Source of the DNA: Pseudonocardia sp. 73-21 | GTDB taxonomy: Bacteria > Actinomycetota > Actinomycetes > Mycobacteriales > Pseudonocardiaceae | DNA length: 64,000 nucleotides | Assembly: GCF_001899645.1 (NCBI RefSeq) | Contig: NZ_MKVV01000071.1 | Span: forward strand, 40,116 to 104,115 | Direction of reading: 5' to 3' | Shown here: piece after piece, positions 1 to 8,085 of the stretch | Layout of the letters: each line of letters begins with the position of its first letter | Numbering within the stretch: position 1 is the stretch's first letter | Notes under the pieces: generated by a model | Database searches by the model: none | Told to the model about the DNA's origin: nothing | The model's input: only the letters and a program-made list of their open reading frames with translations | Position numbers and translations under genes: made by a program

Positions 1-102
1 CTGACCGCGATCCCCGGCATCCGCGGGCGGGCCGCCCGCTCCAACGCCTACGGTCCGCGCCCGCCCTCGCTCGATCCTGCCGTCCTCGCGGTACCGGCCT
101 AA
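1..102 (+). CDS. C-terminal end of an unidentified protein (partial)
   Basis: An open frame runs from the window edge to a TAA at 100-102 and encodes the last 33 residues of a protein, Pro- and Ala-rich near the end. Codons are strongly GC3-biased, which fits a real gene end. Nothing in the tail identifies a family. Its stop codon overlaps the TAACGT box proposed as the promoter of the next gene, so the two genes are packed tightly. Confidence 0.5.
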   Translation: MTAIPGIRGRAARSNAYGPRPPSLDPAVLAVPA

Positions 103-105
103 CGT
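100..105 (+). promoter_or_regulatory. Leaderless -10 box for the aldo/keto reductase
   Basis: TAACGT lies 7 nt before the ATG at 113, which would place transcription start at or beside the start codon. No Shine-Dalgarno sequence is visible. The same box and spacing recur before many genes in this window. Confidence 0.5.
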
Positions 106-112
106 CCAGGGC

Positions 113-1147
113 ATGGACTACCGCAACCTCGGCCGGACCGGCATGCAGGTCAGCCCCCTCTGCCTGGGGGCCATGATGTTCGGCGCGTGGGGGGAACCCG
201 ATCACGACGTCTCGATCGGGATCATCCACCACGCGCTGGACTCCGGCATCAACTTCATCGACACCGCCGACGTCTACAGCCAGGGCGAGTCGGAGGAGAT
301 CGTCGGCAAGGCGCTGGCGGGCGGCCGGCGCGACGACGTCGTCCTGGCCACGAAGTTCCACGGCCAGATGGGCGAGCACCCGCTGCACAAGGGCAACTCG
401 CGCCGCTGGATCGTCCAGGAGGTCGAGAACAGCCTGCGCCGCCTGCAGACCGACTGGATCGACCTCTACCAGGTGCACCGCCCCGAGGCGGGCACCGACG
501 TCGAGGAGACGCTCTCGGCCCTGACCGACCTGCAGCGCCAGGGCAAGATCCGGGCGTTCGGCTCGTCCACGTTCCCGGCCCACGAGGTGGTCGAGGCGCA
601 GTGGACCGCCGAGAGGCGCGCACTGGGCCGGTTCGTCACCGAGCAGCCGCCGTACTCGATGCTCGTGCGCGGCATCGAGAAGGACCTGCTCCCCGTCACG
701 GAGAAGTACGGGATGGGCGTGCTGCCCTGGAGCCCGCTGGCCGGCGGCTGGCTCTCGGGCCGCTACCGCAAGGACCTGGAGATCCCGACGTCGCACCGCC
801 GGCAACGGATGGCGGGCCGCTACGACCTGTCGATCCCGGCCAACCAGGCGAAGCTCGACGCCGCCGACGCGCTGGCCGGGGTGGCCGCGAAGGCCGGGCT
901 GACCCTGGTGCACATGGCGCTGGCCTTCACGCTCGCCCACCCCGCGGTGACGGCGCCGATCATCGGCCCGCGCACCCTCGAGCACCTCGACTCGCAGCTC
1001 GGCGCGGTCGACGTGACCCTGGACGCCGACGTGCTCGACGCCATCGACGAGATCGTGCCACCGGGCGTCACGCTGTCACAGTTCGACGAGGGCTACGTGC
1101 CGCCGTCGCTCCAGGAGCCGTTCCTGCGCCGCCGCCGCACCGCCTGA
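113..1147 (+). CDS. Aldo/keto reductase
   Basis: A 344-residue NAD(P)H-dependent aldo/keto reductase of the TIM-barrel family, expected to reduce an aldehyde or ketone in the cytoplasm. The catalytic tetrad is intact: Asp50 and Tyr55 in the DTADVY segment, Lys81 in LATK and His122 in YQVHRP. The late segment with IIGPRT matches the cofactor-binding region. Length is normal for the YakC/KAR-like branch. The start is ATG at 113, with a leaderless promoter box just upstream. The 3' end overlaps the convergent MarR-type gene by 55 bp, so the two may affect each other. The physiological substrate cannot be read from sequence. Confidence 0.93.
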   Translation: MDYRNLGRTGMQVSPLCLGAMMFGAWGEPDHDVSIGIIHHALDSGINFIDTADVYSQGESEEIVGKALAGGRRDDVVLATKFHGQMGEHPLHKGNSRRWIVQEVENSLRRLQTDWIDLYQVHRPEAGTDVEETLSALTDLQRQGKIRAFGSSTFPAHEVVEAQWTAERRALGRFVTEQPPYSMLVRGIEKDLLPVTEKYGMGVLPWSPLAGGWLSGRYRKDLEIPTSHRRQRMAGRYDLSIPANQAKLDAADALAGVAAKAGLTLVHMALAFTLAHPAVTAPIIGPRTLEHLDSQLGAVDVTLDADVLDAIDEIVPPGVTLSQFDEGYVPPSLQEPFLRRRRTA

Positions 1148-1659
1148 GCCTCGCGCTGCGCGGTCAACTCGTCGAACCCGGCGTTCGGCGAGCCGCCCGC
1201 GCGGCCCTCGGTGAGGCGGTCGAGCATCACCTCGCAGACCTCGCGGAAGCTCTCCACCTGCTCGGGCGTCAGCCCGTCGAACAGGTTCTCCCGCACGCAG
1301 CGGACGTGCCCGGGCGCGGCCGCGCTCAGCACCTCACGCCCCGGCTCGGTGAGCACGACGTGGATCACGCGCTTGTCGATCGGGTCCAGCTCGCGCCGCA
1401 CCCAGCCGTTCTTCTCCAGCCGCGACACCGCGTGGCTCATCCGGCTCTGGGAATGGTCCATGATCGCGGCCAGCTGCGTCATCCGGGCGGAGCCGCCGGG
1501 GCGGTCGGAGAGCTGCACGAGCACCCCGTAGTGGGTGTGCGCGATGTTCGAGTCGGTGAGCAGCTGCCGGTCGAGGGCCCGCATCAGCAGCATGTTCGAC
1601 ACCAGGTACGCCCGCCACGCCGCGGCCTCGGCCGGGCTCAGCCACTTCTCTGCGCTCAC
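1093..1659 (-). CDS. MarR-family transcriptional regulator
   Basis: A winged-helix regulator of about 188 residues. The central part (segments with MTQLAAIMDHSQSRMSHAVSRLE and KRVIHVVLTEPG) matches the MarR recognition helix and wing. The frame is open from GTG 1668, but a TAGGGT box ends 7 nt before GTG 1659, so 1659 is preferred as a leaderless start. The C-terminal 20-odd residues are Arg-rich, low in complexity and lie in the overlap with the aldo/keto reductase 3' end. The protein is divergent from the membrane glycosyltransferase at 1755 and may control it or itself. The ligand is unknown. Confidence 0.9.
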   Translation of the reverse strand: MSAEKWLSPAEAAAWRAYLVSNMLLMRALDRQLLTDSNIAHTHYGVLVQLSDRPGGSARMTQLAAIMDHSQSRMSHAVSRLEKNGWVRRELDPIDKRVIHVVLTEPGREVLSAAAPGHVRCVRENLFDGLTPEQVESFREVCEVMLDRLTEGRAGGSPNAGFDELTAQREAQAVRRRRRNGSWSDGGT

Positions 1660-1666
1660 GGACACC

Positions 1667-1672
1667 ACCCTA
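1667..1672 (-). promoter_or_regulatory. Leaderless -10 box for the MarR gene
   Basis: On the minus strand TAGGGT is followed after 7 nt by GTG 1659. It lies inside the first codons of the longer open frame (GTG 1668), which argues for the shorter start. Confidence 0.5.
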
Positions 1673-1754
1673 GTCAGACACTTGAACGTTGATATGACCG
1701 CTGTCCGGGCGGACCGGCGGTTCCTGCCGCCGGCGTGCCGGGCACTATTCCGGG

Positions 1755-2912
1755 GTGCCCACCGTCCTCGGCGCGTCGGCGGCCACCCGCACCCGGGTGC
1801 TCCGCGCGCTGGCGCCCGCCGCCGTCTACGTCGCGGTGCGGGCCGTCGGCGTCGCCGTGCTGGCGATCATGGCGGGTCGCGACGGCACCGGTGTCACCAC
1901 CGCCCTGAACGCGTGGGACGGCGGCTGGCTCCTCACGATCGCCCGGGTCGGCTACGCCGGCGTACCGGCCGACGCGCTCGACGCCTACGGCCACCACACC
2001 CCGTTCACGGCGCTGGGCTTCTTCCCCGGCTACCCGGCCACGGTCGCGGCCGTCGGGCCCCTGGCCGGTGGCGACCTCCTGGTCGCCGGCCTGCTCGTCT
2101 CCCTGGTCTCCGGGATCGTCGGGGCCTACGCGCTGACCCGTCTCGGCGAGCTCGTTCCGGGCGGGTCGCACCGCGCCGGCCTGCTGCTGGTCGCGCTGTT
2201 CGCGGCCTCGCCCATGGGCGTGGTGCTGTCCATGACCTACACCGAGGCCCTGTTCTGCGCGCTCGCCGCCTGGGCGCTCGTGGGGGTGCTGCGCCGCCGG
2301 TGGCTGCTCGCCGGGCTGTGCACCGCCGCGGCCGGGCTGGTGCGCCCCACGGCGAGCTCGCTCGTGGCCGCCGTCGTGCTCGCGGCGCTGGCGGCCGTCA
2401 TCGCCCGCCGGGACGGATGGCGCCCCTGGGCCGGCGGGGTGCTCGCCACCACCGGCCTGCTCGGTTACCTCGGCTGGGTCGCCGCACAGACCGGTGAGCC
2501 CGACGGCTGGTTCCGCATCCAGCGCACCGGCTGGGGCTGGCACCTCGACGGCGGCGGCGCCACCGCCCGCTGGGCGGCGAACGTGCTGGCCGACGGGAAC
2601 CAGGTCTTCGACGTCGCCGTGCTGGTGGCGATCGTCGCGACGGCGGCCCTGTTCGTGATCGCCGTGCACATGCGGGTGCCGTGGCCGCTGCTCGTGTACG
2701 CCGCGCTCGTGCTCGTCACGGTCTGGGGCACGGACGGGCTGATGAACAGCAAGCTACGGCTGCTGCTGCCGGCCTTCGTGCTGCTGCTCCCGGTCGCGGT
2801 CGGGCTGGCGAAACGCCGTCGGTCCACCGTCGTCGCAGTGGTGGTGGCCGTGACGCTCGCGTCGGCGTGGTTCGGCGGCTACGCGCTGACGATCTGGCAG
2901 TACGCGATCTGA
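1755..2912 (+). CDS. Polytopic membrane glycosyltransferase, PIG-V/mannosyltransferase-like
   Basis: A 385-residue integral membrane protein with roughly nine hydrophobic helices. The early WDGGWLL motif in the first extracytoplasmic loop, followed by an FFPGYP segment, is typical of GT-C mannosyltransferases related to PIG-V that use polyprenyl-phosphate-linked sugars. The likely role is transfer of mannose or another hexose to a cell-envelope acceptor; the acceptor is unknown. The start is GTG 1755. The 3' end overlaps the convergent GT87 gene by 159 bp. The neighbouring membrane glycosyltransferase supports an envelope-glycan role. Family is fairly sure, function is inferred. Confidence 0.8.
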   Translation: MPTVLGASAATRTRVLRALAPAAVYVAVRAVGVAVLAIMAGRDGTGVTTALNAWDGGWLLTIARVGYAGVPADALDAYGHHTPFTALGFFPGYPATVAAVGPLAGGDLLVAGLLVSLVSGIVGAYALTRLGELVPGGSHRAGLLLVALFAASPMGVVLSMTYTEALFCALAAWALVGVLRRRWLLAGLCTAAAGLVRPTASSLVAAVVLAALAAVIARRDGWRPWAGGVLATTGLLGYLGWVAAQTGEPDGWFRIQRTGWGWHLDGGGATARWAANVLADGNQVFDVAVLVAIVATAALFVIAVHMRVPWPLLVYAALVLVTVWGTDGLMNSKLRLLLPAFVLLLPVAVGLAKRRRSTVVAVVVAVTLASAWFGGYALTIWQYAI

Positions 2913-4070
2913 CGGCCGGACGGCCACCGTCAGCACCGCCCAGTGCAGCAGCAGGATGCCGCAGTAGAGCGAGAGCGGCAGCGCGGGCGGCGGCCCGGTG
3001 CCGAACCACAACGGCGGCCACTCCATGCCGATCAGCGGCAGTGCCAGCAGGGCGTACGCGGCCGGGCGGCGGCCGTCGACGAGCACGACCAGCACGCCGG
3101 GCACCAGCAGCAGCAGGTAGTTGTTCCAGGTCAGCGGCGACGCGAGCAGGGAAGCGGCCGCCACGGCCCAGATGCCGGCGGCGTCGGCCGCGGCCTCCCG
3201 GACCGCGGCGACCCGCCACAGCGTGCCGACGACGACGGCGGCGGCGAGCACGTACCCGATGACGAGGGCACCGGGCAGCGCCACCAGCGGGTCTCCCCAG
3301 TCGTTCACCGTGAACAGCCGCACGACCGTCGCCGGCAGCGAGGCGTTGTCGAAGTAGGTCTCCAGCGGCTTGCGCAGCACCAGCCCCACCCACGTGCTCA
3401 GCGCGGAGTGACCGACGAGCAGGAACGCGGCACCCGAGGCCACCACGGCGACCACGGCCGCGACCACCGCGGTGCGCCGGCGGCGTCGCACGAGCGGCAG
3501 CAGGAGCAGCAGCGCCAGCGAGGGCTTGAGCGCGATCACGACGCCGAGCACCACCGGCTCGACCCGGGTCCACCCGCGGCGCACGGCCAGCCAGTACAGC
3601 GTCAGGCCGGCGGTGAGGACGACGTAGATCTGCCCCAGGCCGATCGTCGCGACGAACGGCGACGACACCAGGACCGCGGCCGTCACGACGGCCGTGTCAC
3701 CGGCCGACGCCCCGGTCTCGCGGGCCACGACCACCAGGCAACCGACCATCAGCACGACGCTCACCAGCGCCATCACCCGGTAACCCTCGAACACGTCGAG
3801 GAGCCCGAGCGGGGAGAGCAGCACGGTGAACAGCGGCGGGTTCAGGTTGGGGTAGGTCGCCCCGGTGGCGTAGATGTCGCCGCCCTCCCGGAACGCCACC
3901 GCCGAGCGCCAGAACGTGTCGAAGTCGAGGTGGCTCGTGATCTGCGTCGAGACGAACCGGGTGAACGTGAAGCTGCCGCTGCGGACGAACAGCCAGGCGG
4001 CCACGGCGACGGCCATCGCGGTGAGGGCGAGGAACGCCCCGTCCTGGACGGCCCTGCGCGCCGGTGACAT
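2754..4070 (-). CDS. GT87-family (DUF2029) polyprenol-phosphate-mannose-dependent membrane mannosyltransferase
   Basis: A 438-residue GT-C protein with many transmembrane helices. The luminal segment with FDTFWRSA, the YPNLNPPLF stretch and the later IALKPSLALLLL segment are typical of GT87, the family of mycobacterial PimE-like enzymes. The last 50 or so residues are hydrophilic, rich in Arg, His and Gln, and lie wholly over the convergent gene at 1755-2912. They may be an added read-through tail, with the true fold ending near the last helix. The gene is followed divergently by the ABM-domain gene at 4095. Donor and acceptor are not known from sequence. Confidence 0.85.
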   Translation of the reverse strand: MSPARRAVQDGAFLALTAMAVAVAAWLFVRSGSFTFTRFVSTQITSHLDFDTFWRSAVAFREGGDIYATGATYPNLNPPLFTVLLSPLGLLDVFEGYRVMALVSVVLMVGCLVVVARETGASAGDTAVVTAAVLVSSPFVATIGLGQIYVVLTAGLTLYWLAVRRGWTRVEPVVLGVVIALKPSLALLLLLPLVRRRRRTAVVAAVVAVVASGAAFLLVGHSALSTWVGLVLRKPLETYFDNASLPATVVRLFTVNDWGDPLVALPGALVIGYVLAAAVVVGTLWRVAAVREAAADAAGIWAVAAASLLASPLTWNNYLLLLVPGVLVVLVDGRRPAAYALLALPLIGMEWPPLWFGTGPPPALPLSLYCGILLLHWAVLTVAVRPSDRVLPDRQRVAAEPRRRERHGHHHCDDGGPTAFRQPDRDREQQHEGRQQQP

Positions 4071-4082
4071 GGCGCGTGATCC

Positions 4083-4088
4083 TAGGGT
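4083..4088 (+). promoter_or_regulatory. Leaderless -10 box for the ABM-domain gene
   Basis: TAGGGT sits exactly 6 nt before ATG 4095, and no ribosome-binding site is present. Confidence 0.6.
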
Positions 4089-4094
4089 CGTTAC

Positions 4095-4412
4095 ATGACC
4101 GAGGACAGGCGCGTCGGCCGGTACGTCCGGATGATGGCGCGCGAGGGACAGGGCAACCGGCTCGCCGACACGTTGCTGAAGGTCGCGAACGGCATGCGGG
4201 ACGCCGAGGGCTGCGAGCTCTACCTGATCAACATCTCGAACGACGAGGCCGACGTCGTGTGGGTCACCGAGGTGTGGGCCGACGAGGCGGCGTCGGACCG
4301 GGCCCTCAACGGCGAGCTCGGCGAGGTCGGCATCGGCGACGTGCTGGAACTCCTTGCGGGCCCGCCGGAGCTGGTGGAGCTGACGCCGCTGGGCGGGGCC
4401 GGCCTGCGTTGA
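4095..4412 (+). CDS. Antibiotic biosynthesis monooxygenase (ABM) domain protein, putative quinol monooxygenase
   Basis: A 105-residue dimeric alpha-beta barrel protein of the ABM/YgiN type. The N-terminal strand (RYVRMMAREGQG), the central GCELYLINIS and the VVWVTEVWAD strand follow the usual order, with length normal for the family. These proteins oxidise quinols or phenolic substrates without a cofactor, or act as binding domains. Start ATG 4095 is set by a TAGGGT box 6 nt upstream. It ends 6 nt before the convergent TerC gene. The family call is firm; catalytic activity is inferred. Confidence 0.8.
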   Translation: MTEDRRVGRYVRMMAREGQGNRLADTLLKVANGMRDAEGCELYLINISNDEADVVWVTEVWADEAASDRALNGELGEVGIGDVLELLAGPPELVELTPLGGAGLR

Positions 4413-4418
4413 TTCGGG

Positions 4419-5423
4419 TCAGCTCTCGCGCTCGGCCGGCTCCTTCGTGGCCCGCAGGCTCCCCGCGTGGGCCTTCGCCTCCGGGTTGCTCCTCGTCTTG
4501 ATCAGGCTGGCCACCGTGACCACCACCAGCACCAGCACGATCACGCCGAGGCTGACGGGCGTGGAGATCTCCGGCACCGACGCCGAGATGTCGACGTGCG
4601 CCCAGTGCAGCATCAGCTTCACGCCGATGAACGCCAGGATCAGCGCGAGGCCGGTGGAGAGGTAGACGAGCCGGTCGAGCAGGCCCTGCACCAGGAAGAA
4701 CAGGGCGCGCAGGCCCAGCAGCGCGAACGCGTTGGCGGCGAAGACGATGTAGGCCTCCTCCGTCACGCCGAACACGGCCGGGATGGAGTCGAGCGCGAAC
4801 AGCAGGTCGATGCCGCCGATGGCGATCAGCACCACGAACAATGGCGTGACCATCCGCCTGCCGGCGATCCGCGTGACCAGCCTGCCCTCGTGGTACTCCT
4901 CCGTGACCGGGAGGAAGCGGCGGGCCGCCCTGACCACGGCGTTGTTCTCGACGTCGGGGTCCTCGTCGCGGTGGCGGAAGAGCTGGATCGCCGTGAACAG
5001 CAGCAGCGCACCGAAGACCAGGAACATGAACGAGAACAGCGACAGCAGCGTGGCGCCGACCGCGATGAAGATCCCGCGCATGACCAGTGCGAGCACGATG
5101 CCGAACGTCAGCACCTTGTGCTGGTGCTTCTCGGGCACCGCGAACGTCGTCATGATGATCACGAAGACGAACAGGTTGTCGACCGAGAGGCTCTTCTCGA
5201 CGATGTAGCCGGCGAAGTACTGGGTGCCGAAGTCACCGCCGTACGCCGCGGCGAACCAGACGCCGAACGCGATCGCCACACCGATGTAGAACAACGACCA
5301 CGCCGTGGCTTCGGCGAACCCCACCTTGTGCGGCCGGGCGGCCGCGATGATGAGGTCCAGCGCGAGCAGGACGACGATCAGCCCGATCGTCACCGCCCAC
5401 GTGAGCCCACTGATCTCGAGCAC
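4419..5423 (-). CDS. TerC/Alx-family integral membrane protein
   Basis: A 334-residue polytopic protein with seven to nine helices. The two acidic membrane motifs of the TerC family are present: SVDNLFVF in the first half and ALDSIPAVF in the second. Members export Mn2+ or contribute to tellurite resistance and metallation of exported proteins. The C-terminal tail is charged and cytoplasmic. It starts at GTG 5423 with a CTGGAGG-like ribosome-binding site just upstream. I looked for a yybP-ykoY manganese riboswitch in the roughly 80 nt upstream and saw none. Confidence 0.92.
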   Translation of the reverse strand: MLEISGLTWAVTIGLIVVLLALDLIIAAARPHKVGFAEATAWSLFYIGVAIAFGVWFAAAYGGDFGTQYFAGYIVEKSLSVDNLFVFVIIMTTFAVPEKHQHKVLTFGIVLALVMRGIFIAVGATLLSLFSFMFLVFGALLLFTAIQLFRHRDEDPDVENNAVVRAARRFLPVTEEYHEGRLVTRIAGRRMVTPLFVVLIAIGGIDLLFALDSIPAVFGVTEEAYIVFAANAFALLGLRALFFLVQGLLDRLVYLSTGLALILAFIGVKLMLHWAHVDISASVPEISTPVSLGVIVLVLVVVTVASLIKTRSNPEAKAHAGSLRATKEPAERES

Positions 5424-5504
5424 GACGCCTCCAGGTCTCGCTTCATTACCGACGCTTTACCCAACGGCGGCCACGACCCCCTGGTTCCGTGCGTGACGGA
5501 CGCC

Positions 5505-6359
5505 TCAACCGGAGGCGAAGACGCCGCTCGGGAAGCATCCCGCCCCGACCAGTGCACGAACGAGCGACCCGCCGATCTCACCCAGCCGGGTGGCCCCCTC
5601 GGCGCCGAGGTGGTCCCACGGTGCCGCGGCGAGCCGGGTGGTGCCGTCCTCGATCTCCCTGCGCAGGGCCGTGCCCGCGGACGTGAGTGCGGCGTCGGCG
5701 TCGAGGAGCCCCCGCTCGGCGAGCCCCGCGACGCCCGCGTCCCACTGCTCCTGCGACCAGCCACGGCTGGCGATCGCGAACGGCACCACGAAGCCCCGGC
5801 CCGTGGCGGTGTGCGTGATGATCGCCTCGAGACCGCTCAGCCCCGCGCCGACCAGCTGCGTGATGTGGCCGTCACCGCGGTGCTCGCGCAGGATCGTCAG
5901 CGCGTGCCAGAGCACGAGGTGCGGCTCGGTGGGCCAGTCCAGGTCCAGGTGCCCGGCGGCCAGCGGGCGGCCGTCCCCGGTGCACGCCTCGGCGGCGCGG
6001 CGGGCGAGCCCGGCGGCCTCGGCCATGTCGGCGGAGGCGACGACCTCGTCGCCCAGCATCCGGCGCAGCGCGGCGTCGACGGCGGCGAAGCGGGCCGTGA
6101 CGAGCGCGTCGGGGGTGGCCAGCGACCAGGCCGCCGGGATGTGCCTGGCGACGAGCGCGGGGTTGAAGTTGTAGAAGGTGGCCGCCACGGCGCCGGCGCC
6201 GACGGCTCCCATCGGCGCGGCTCGGCCCGCGAAGTAGCTCATGCGTCCCGGCTTCAGGCCGGCTGCGGTGAGGTGCTGCTCGGTCTCGGGCGCGAAGTAC
6301 GTCATCGCGTGCAGGGGTTCCAGGCCGCGGGCGACGCGGCCGGAGTCTCGGGGATCCAC
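5505..6359 (-). CDS. SCO6745-family protein
   Basis: A 284-residue soluble protein of a conserved actinobacterial family (named after Streptomyces coelicolor SCO6745) thought to contain a helix-turn-helix-like fold. Recognisable features are the N-terminal LEPLHAMTYFAPE and the YFAGRAAPMGAVGAGAVAA stretch, the FYNFNP motif and the central WPTEPHLVLWHA segment. The function of the family is not established. Start at 6359 is a GTG; an internal GTG before LEPLHAM is an alternative. It is transcribed divergently from the repeat-protein operon at 6468. Confidence 0.75.
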   Translation of the reverse strand: MDPRDSGRVARGLEPLHAMTYFAPETEQHLTAAGLKPGRMSYFAGRAAPMGAVGAGAVAATFYNFNPALVARHIPAAWSLATPDALVTARFAAVDAALRRMLGDEVVASADMAEAAGLARRAAEACTGDGRPLAAGHLDLDWPTEPHLVLWHALTILREHRGDGHITQLVGAGLSGLEAIITHTATGRGFVVPFAIASRGWSQEQWDAGVAGLAERGLLDADAALTSAGTALRREIEDGTTRLAAAPWDHLGAEGATRLGEIGGSLVRALVGAGCFPSGVFASG

Positions 6360-6455
6360 GGTGCGGACGCTACCGGGTGGAGATCGATGACACCGTGATT
6401 CGATCCGGCGAGACGGGGTAGTCCGCCGACGTCACCGCTCGTGGTGACCCGACAC

Positions 6456-6462
6456 GAGGAGG
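6456..6462 (+). promoter_or_regulatory. Ribosome-binding site GAGGAGG that fixes the repeat-protein start
   Basis: A consensus GAGGAGG lies 5 nt before ATG 6468. The open frame extends to GTG 6441, but this site makes ATG 6468 the far better start. Confidence 0.8.
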
Positions 6463-6467
6463 ACCAC

Positions 6468-6857
6468 ATGGCGCTCGACGACGACGACATGACCACCACC
6501 GCAGGCGACGGCACCGAGGGTCCGGCCGACAGCGGCGCGGGATCCGGCACCCCCGGCGTCTCCGACGGCGGCGCGGACGGCGGCGCCGACTCCGGCGCCG
6601 AGGGCCCGGCCGACAGCGGCGCAGGCTCCGGCACCCCCGGCGTCTCCGACGGCGGCGCGGACGGCGGCGCCGACTCCGGCGCCGAGGGCCCGGCCGACAG
6701 CGGCGCAGGCTCCGGCACCCCCGGCGTCTCCGACGGCGGGGCCGACGGCGGCGCCGACTCCGGCGCCGAGGGCCCGGCCGACAGCGGCGCAGGCTCCGGC
6801 ACCCCCGGCGTCTCCGACGGCGGGGCCGACGGCGGCGCGGACAGTGGCGCCAACTGA
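6468..6857 (+). CDS. Acidic Gly/Ala/Asp/Ser tandem-repeat protein, candidate modified-peptide precursor
   Basis: A 129-residue protein: a 17-residue N-terminal segment (starting MALDDDDMTTTAG) followed by four head-to-tail copies of a 28-residue unit. Each unit has a GPADSGAGSGTPGVSD half and a GGADGGADSGAE half; the last copy ends in Asn instead of Glu. There are no Cys, aromatic or basic residues outside the start region, and the protein is very acidic with no signal peptide or membrane segment. It has a perfect ribosome-binding site and is the first gene of an operon with a JmjC-type oxygenase (14-nt overlap) and an Fe-S protein. The leader-plus-repeats design next to an oxygenase resembles multi-core precursor peptides. 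I do not recognise a characterised homologue, and the precursor role is inference; an intrinsically disordered or metal-binding protein is the main alternative. Confidence 0.7.
   Translation: MALDDDDMTTTAGDGTEGPADSGAGSGTPGVSDGGADGGADSGAEGPADSGAGSGTPGVSDGGADGGADSGAEGPADSGAGSGTPGVSDGGADGGADSGAEGPADSGAGSGTPGVSDGGADGGADSGAN
6519..6854 (+). repeat. Four tandem 84-bp in-frame repeats
   Basis: Units lie at 6519-6602, 6603-6686, 6687-6770 and 6771-6854. Copies 2-4 are almost identical at DNA level; copy 1 differs at a few third-codon positions and the last copy diverges at its 3' end (AGT and AAC codons). The unit length is a multiple of three, so copy-number change by slippage or recombination would keep the frame. 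Confidence 0.95.
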
Positions 6858-8085
6858 CGTCACCGGACCGGTGACGGGGGCGGGGCGGTCCGTGACGGAC
6901 CGCCCGCTCTCCCGGGTCACCGGCCTCGACCCCGGCGCCTTCGGCGAGCGGCACTGGGGGCGCGAGCCGCTGCTCGTCCACGGTGCGGGGTTCACCGATC
7001 TCCTCGATCTCGACGGCGTCGACGAGCTGCTGTCGAGCCGCGGTCTGCGCACCCCGTTCCTGCGGCTGGCCCGCGACGGCGCGGTCGTCGACTCGACCTC
7101 CTTCACCGGCCCCGGCGGGGTGGGCGCGGAGATCGGCGACCAGGTGCGGGACGACAGGGTCGCCGCCCTGTTCGCCGGCGGCACCACCGTGGTCCTGCAG
7201 GCCCTGCACCGCCTCTGGCCGCCGGTGATCGACTTCTGCACGCGTCTGGGCGCCGAGCTCGGCCATCCCGTGCAGGCCAACGCCTACGTGACGCCGCCGT
7301 CGTCGCGCGGGTTCTCCGCCCACTACGACGTGCACGACGTGTTCGTGCTGCAGCTGGCCGGACGCAAGCACTGGACGGTGCACACCCCCGTCCATGCCGA
7401 TCCCCTGCGCGGCCAGCCCTGGAACGACCACGCGACCGCCGTCGCCGCCCGGGCGCGCGACGACGAGCCCGCGCTCGACGTCGTGCTGGAGCCGGGCGAC
7501 GCGCTGTACCTGCCCCGGGGCTGGCTGCACGCCGCCACGGCGCTCGGCGAGACGTCGGCGCACCTGACGGTCGGCGTGCACGTCGTCACCCGGTTCGCGC
7601 TGGTGGAGGCCCTGACCGCGCTGGTCGGCGACGATCCGGCGCTGCGGGCGTCGTTGCCGCTGGGGCTCGACGTCGCCGATCCCGGCGCGCTCGCCCCCCA
7701 CCTCGACGCCGTGCGTGCGGCCCTGCACGCCGCGATCGACCGGATCCCGGCCGAGGCCGTCGCGCGCCGGACGCGCGGACGGGTCTGGACCGGCAACCGG
7801 CCCGAGCCGGTGCGGCCGGTGGCCGGGGCGGCGTTCGCCGACGGGCTGTCGGTCGGCGACGCCGTACGTCCGCGGATCGGGCTGCACCACCGGTTCGTCG
7901 ACGGGGTGCTGGAGCTGCCCGACCGGCGGGTCGAGCTTCCCGCGGCGACGTGGCCCGCGGTCCGCGTCCTGCTGGCGGGGCCCGCCCGGGTGGGTAGCCT
8001 GCCGGACATGGACGACGCCGACCAGATCGTGCTGGTCCGGCGGCTGCTGCGGGAGGGCGTGCTGGTGCCGGCTGCGCCGCAGTGA
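6844..8085 (+). CDS. JmjC/cupin-like Fe(II)/2-oxoglutarate oxygenase (YcfD/ROX-like)
   Basis: A protein of up to 413 residues. The N-terminal two thirds is a cupin_8/JmjC double-stranded beta-helix. His160-x-Asp162 (in SAHYDVHDVFVLQ) and His229 (in LPRGWLHAA) form the expected Fe(II) facial triad, and the AGRKHW segment follows as in ribosomal oxygenases YcfD/ROX. The C-terminal third resembles their winged-helix part. These enzymes hydroxylate Arg, His, Asp or Asn side chains of proteins. Start is GTG 6844, overlapping the repeat gene by 14 nt; GTG 6892 is an alternative with a G-rich upstream. It sits between the repeat protein and an Fe-S protein gene, with a GTGA overlap to the latter. 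I infer that the repeats are its substrate. A ribosomal-protein substrate is the alternative. Confidence 0.85.
   Translation: MAPTDVTGPVTGAGRSVTDRPLSRVTGLDPGAFGERHWGREPLLVHGAGFTDLLDLDGVDELLSSRGLRTPFLRLARDGAVVDSTSFTGPGGVGAEIGDQVRDDRVAALFAGGTTVVLQALHRLWPPVIDFCTRLGAELGHPVQANAYVTPPSSRGFSAHYDVHDVFVLQLAGRKHWTVHTPVHADPLRGQPWNDHATAVAARARDDEPALDVVLEPGDALYLPRGWLHAATALGETSAHLTVGVHVVTRFALVEALTALVGDDPALRASLPLGLDVADPGALAPHLDAVRAALHAAIDRIPAEAVARRTRGRVWTGNRPEPVRPVAGAAFADGLSVGDAVRPRIGLHHRFVDGVLELPDRRVELPAATWPAVRVLLAGPARVGSLPDMDDADQIVLVRRLLREGVLVPAAPQ

Noticed and set aside
5424..5504. yybP-ykoY riboswitch upstream of the TerC gene
   Set aside because: The leader is only about 80 nt and I could not find the conserved riboswitch core.
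4467..6398. 643-codon plus-strand frame opposite TerC
   Set aside because: A charged, low-complexity translation that is a GC-rich shadow of the TerC and SCO6745-family genes.
6519..6854. Regular repeats as a CRISPR array
   Set aside because: Units abut without spacers, are 84 bp long, stay in frame and no cas gene is present.
6302..7890. Long minus-strand frames over the 84-bp repeats (Pro/Ser- and Arg-rich)
   Set aside because: They mirror the tandem repeat in other frames, lack ribosome-binding sites and lie against an operon with clear motifs.
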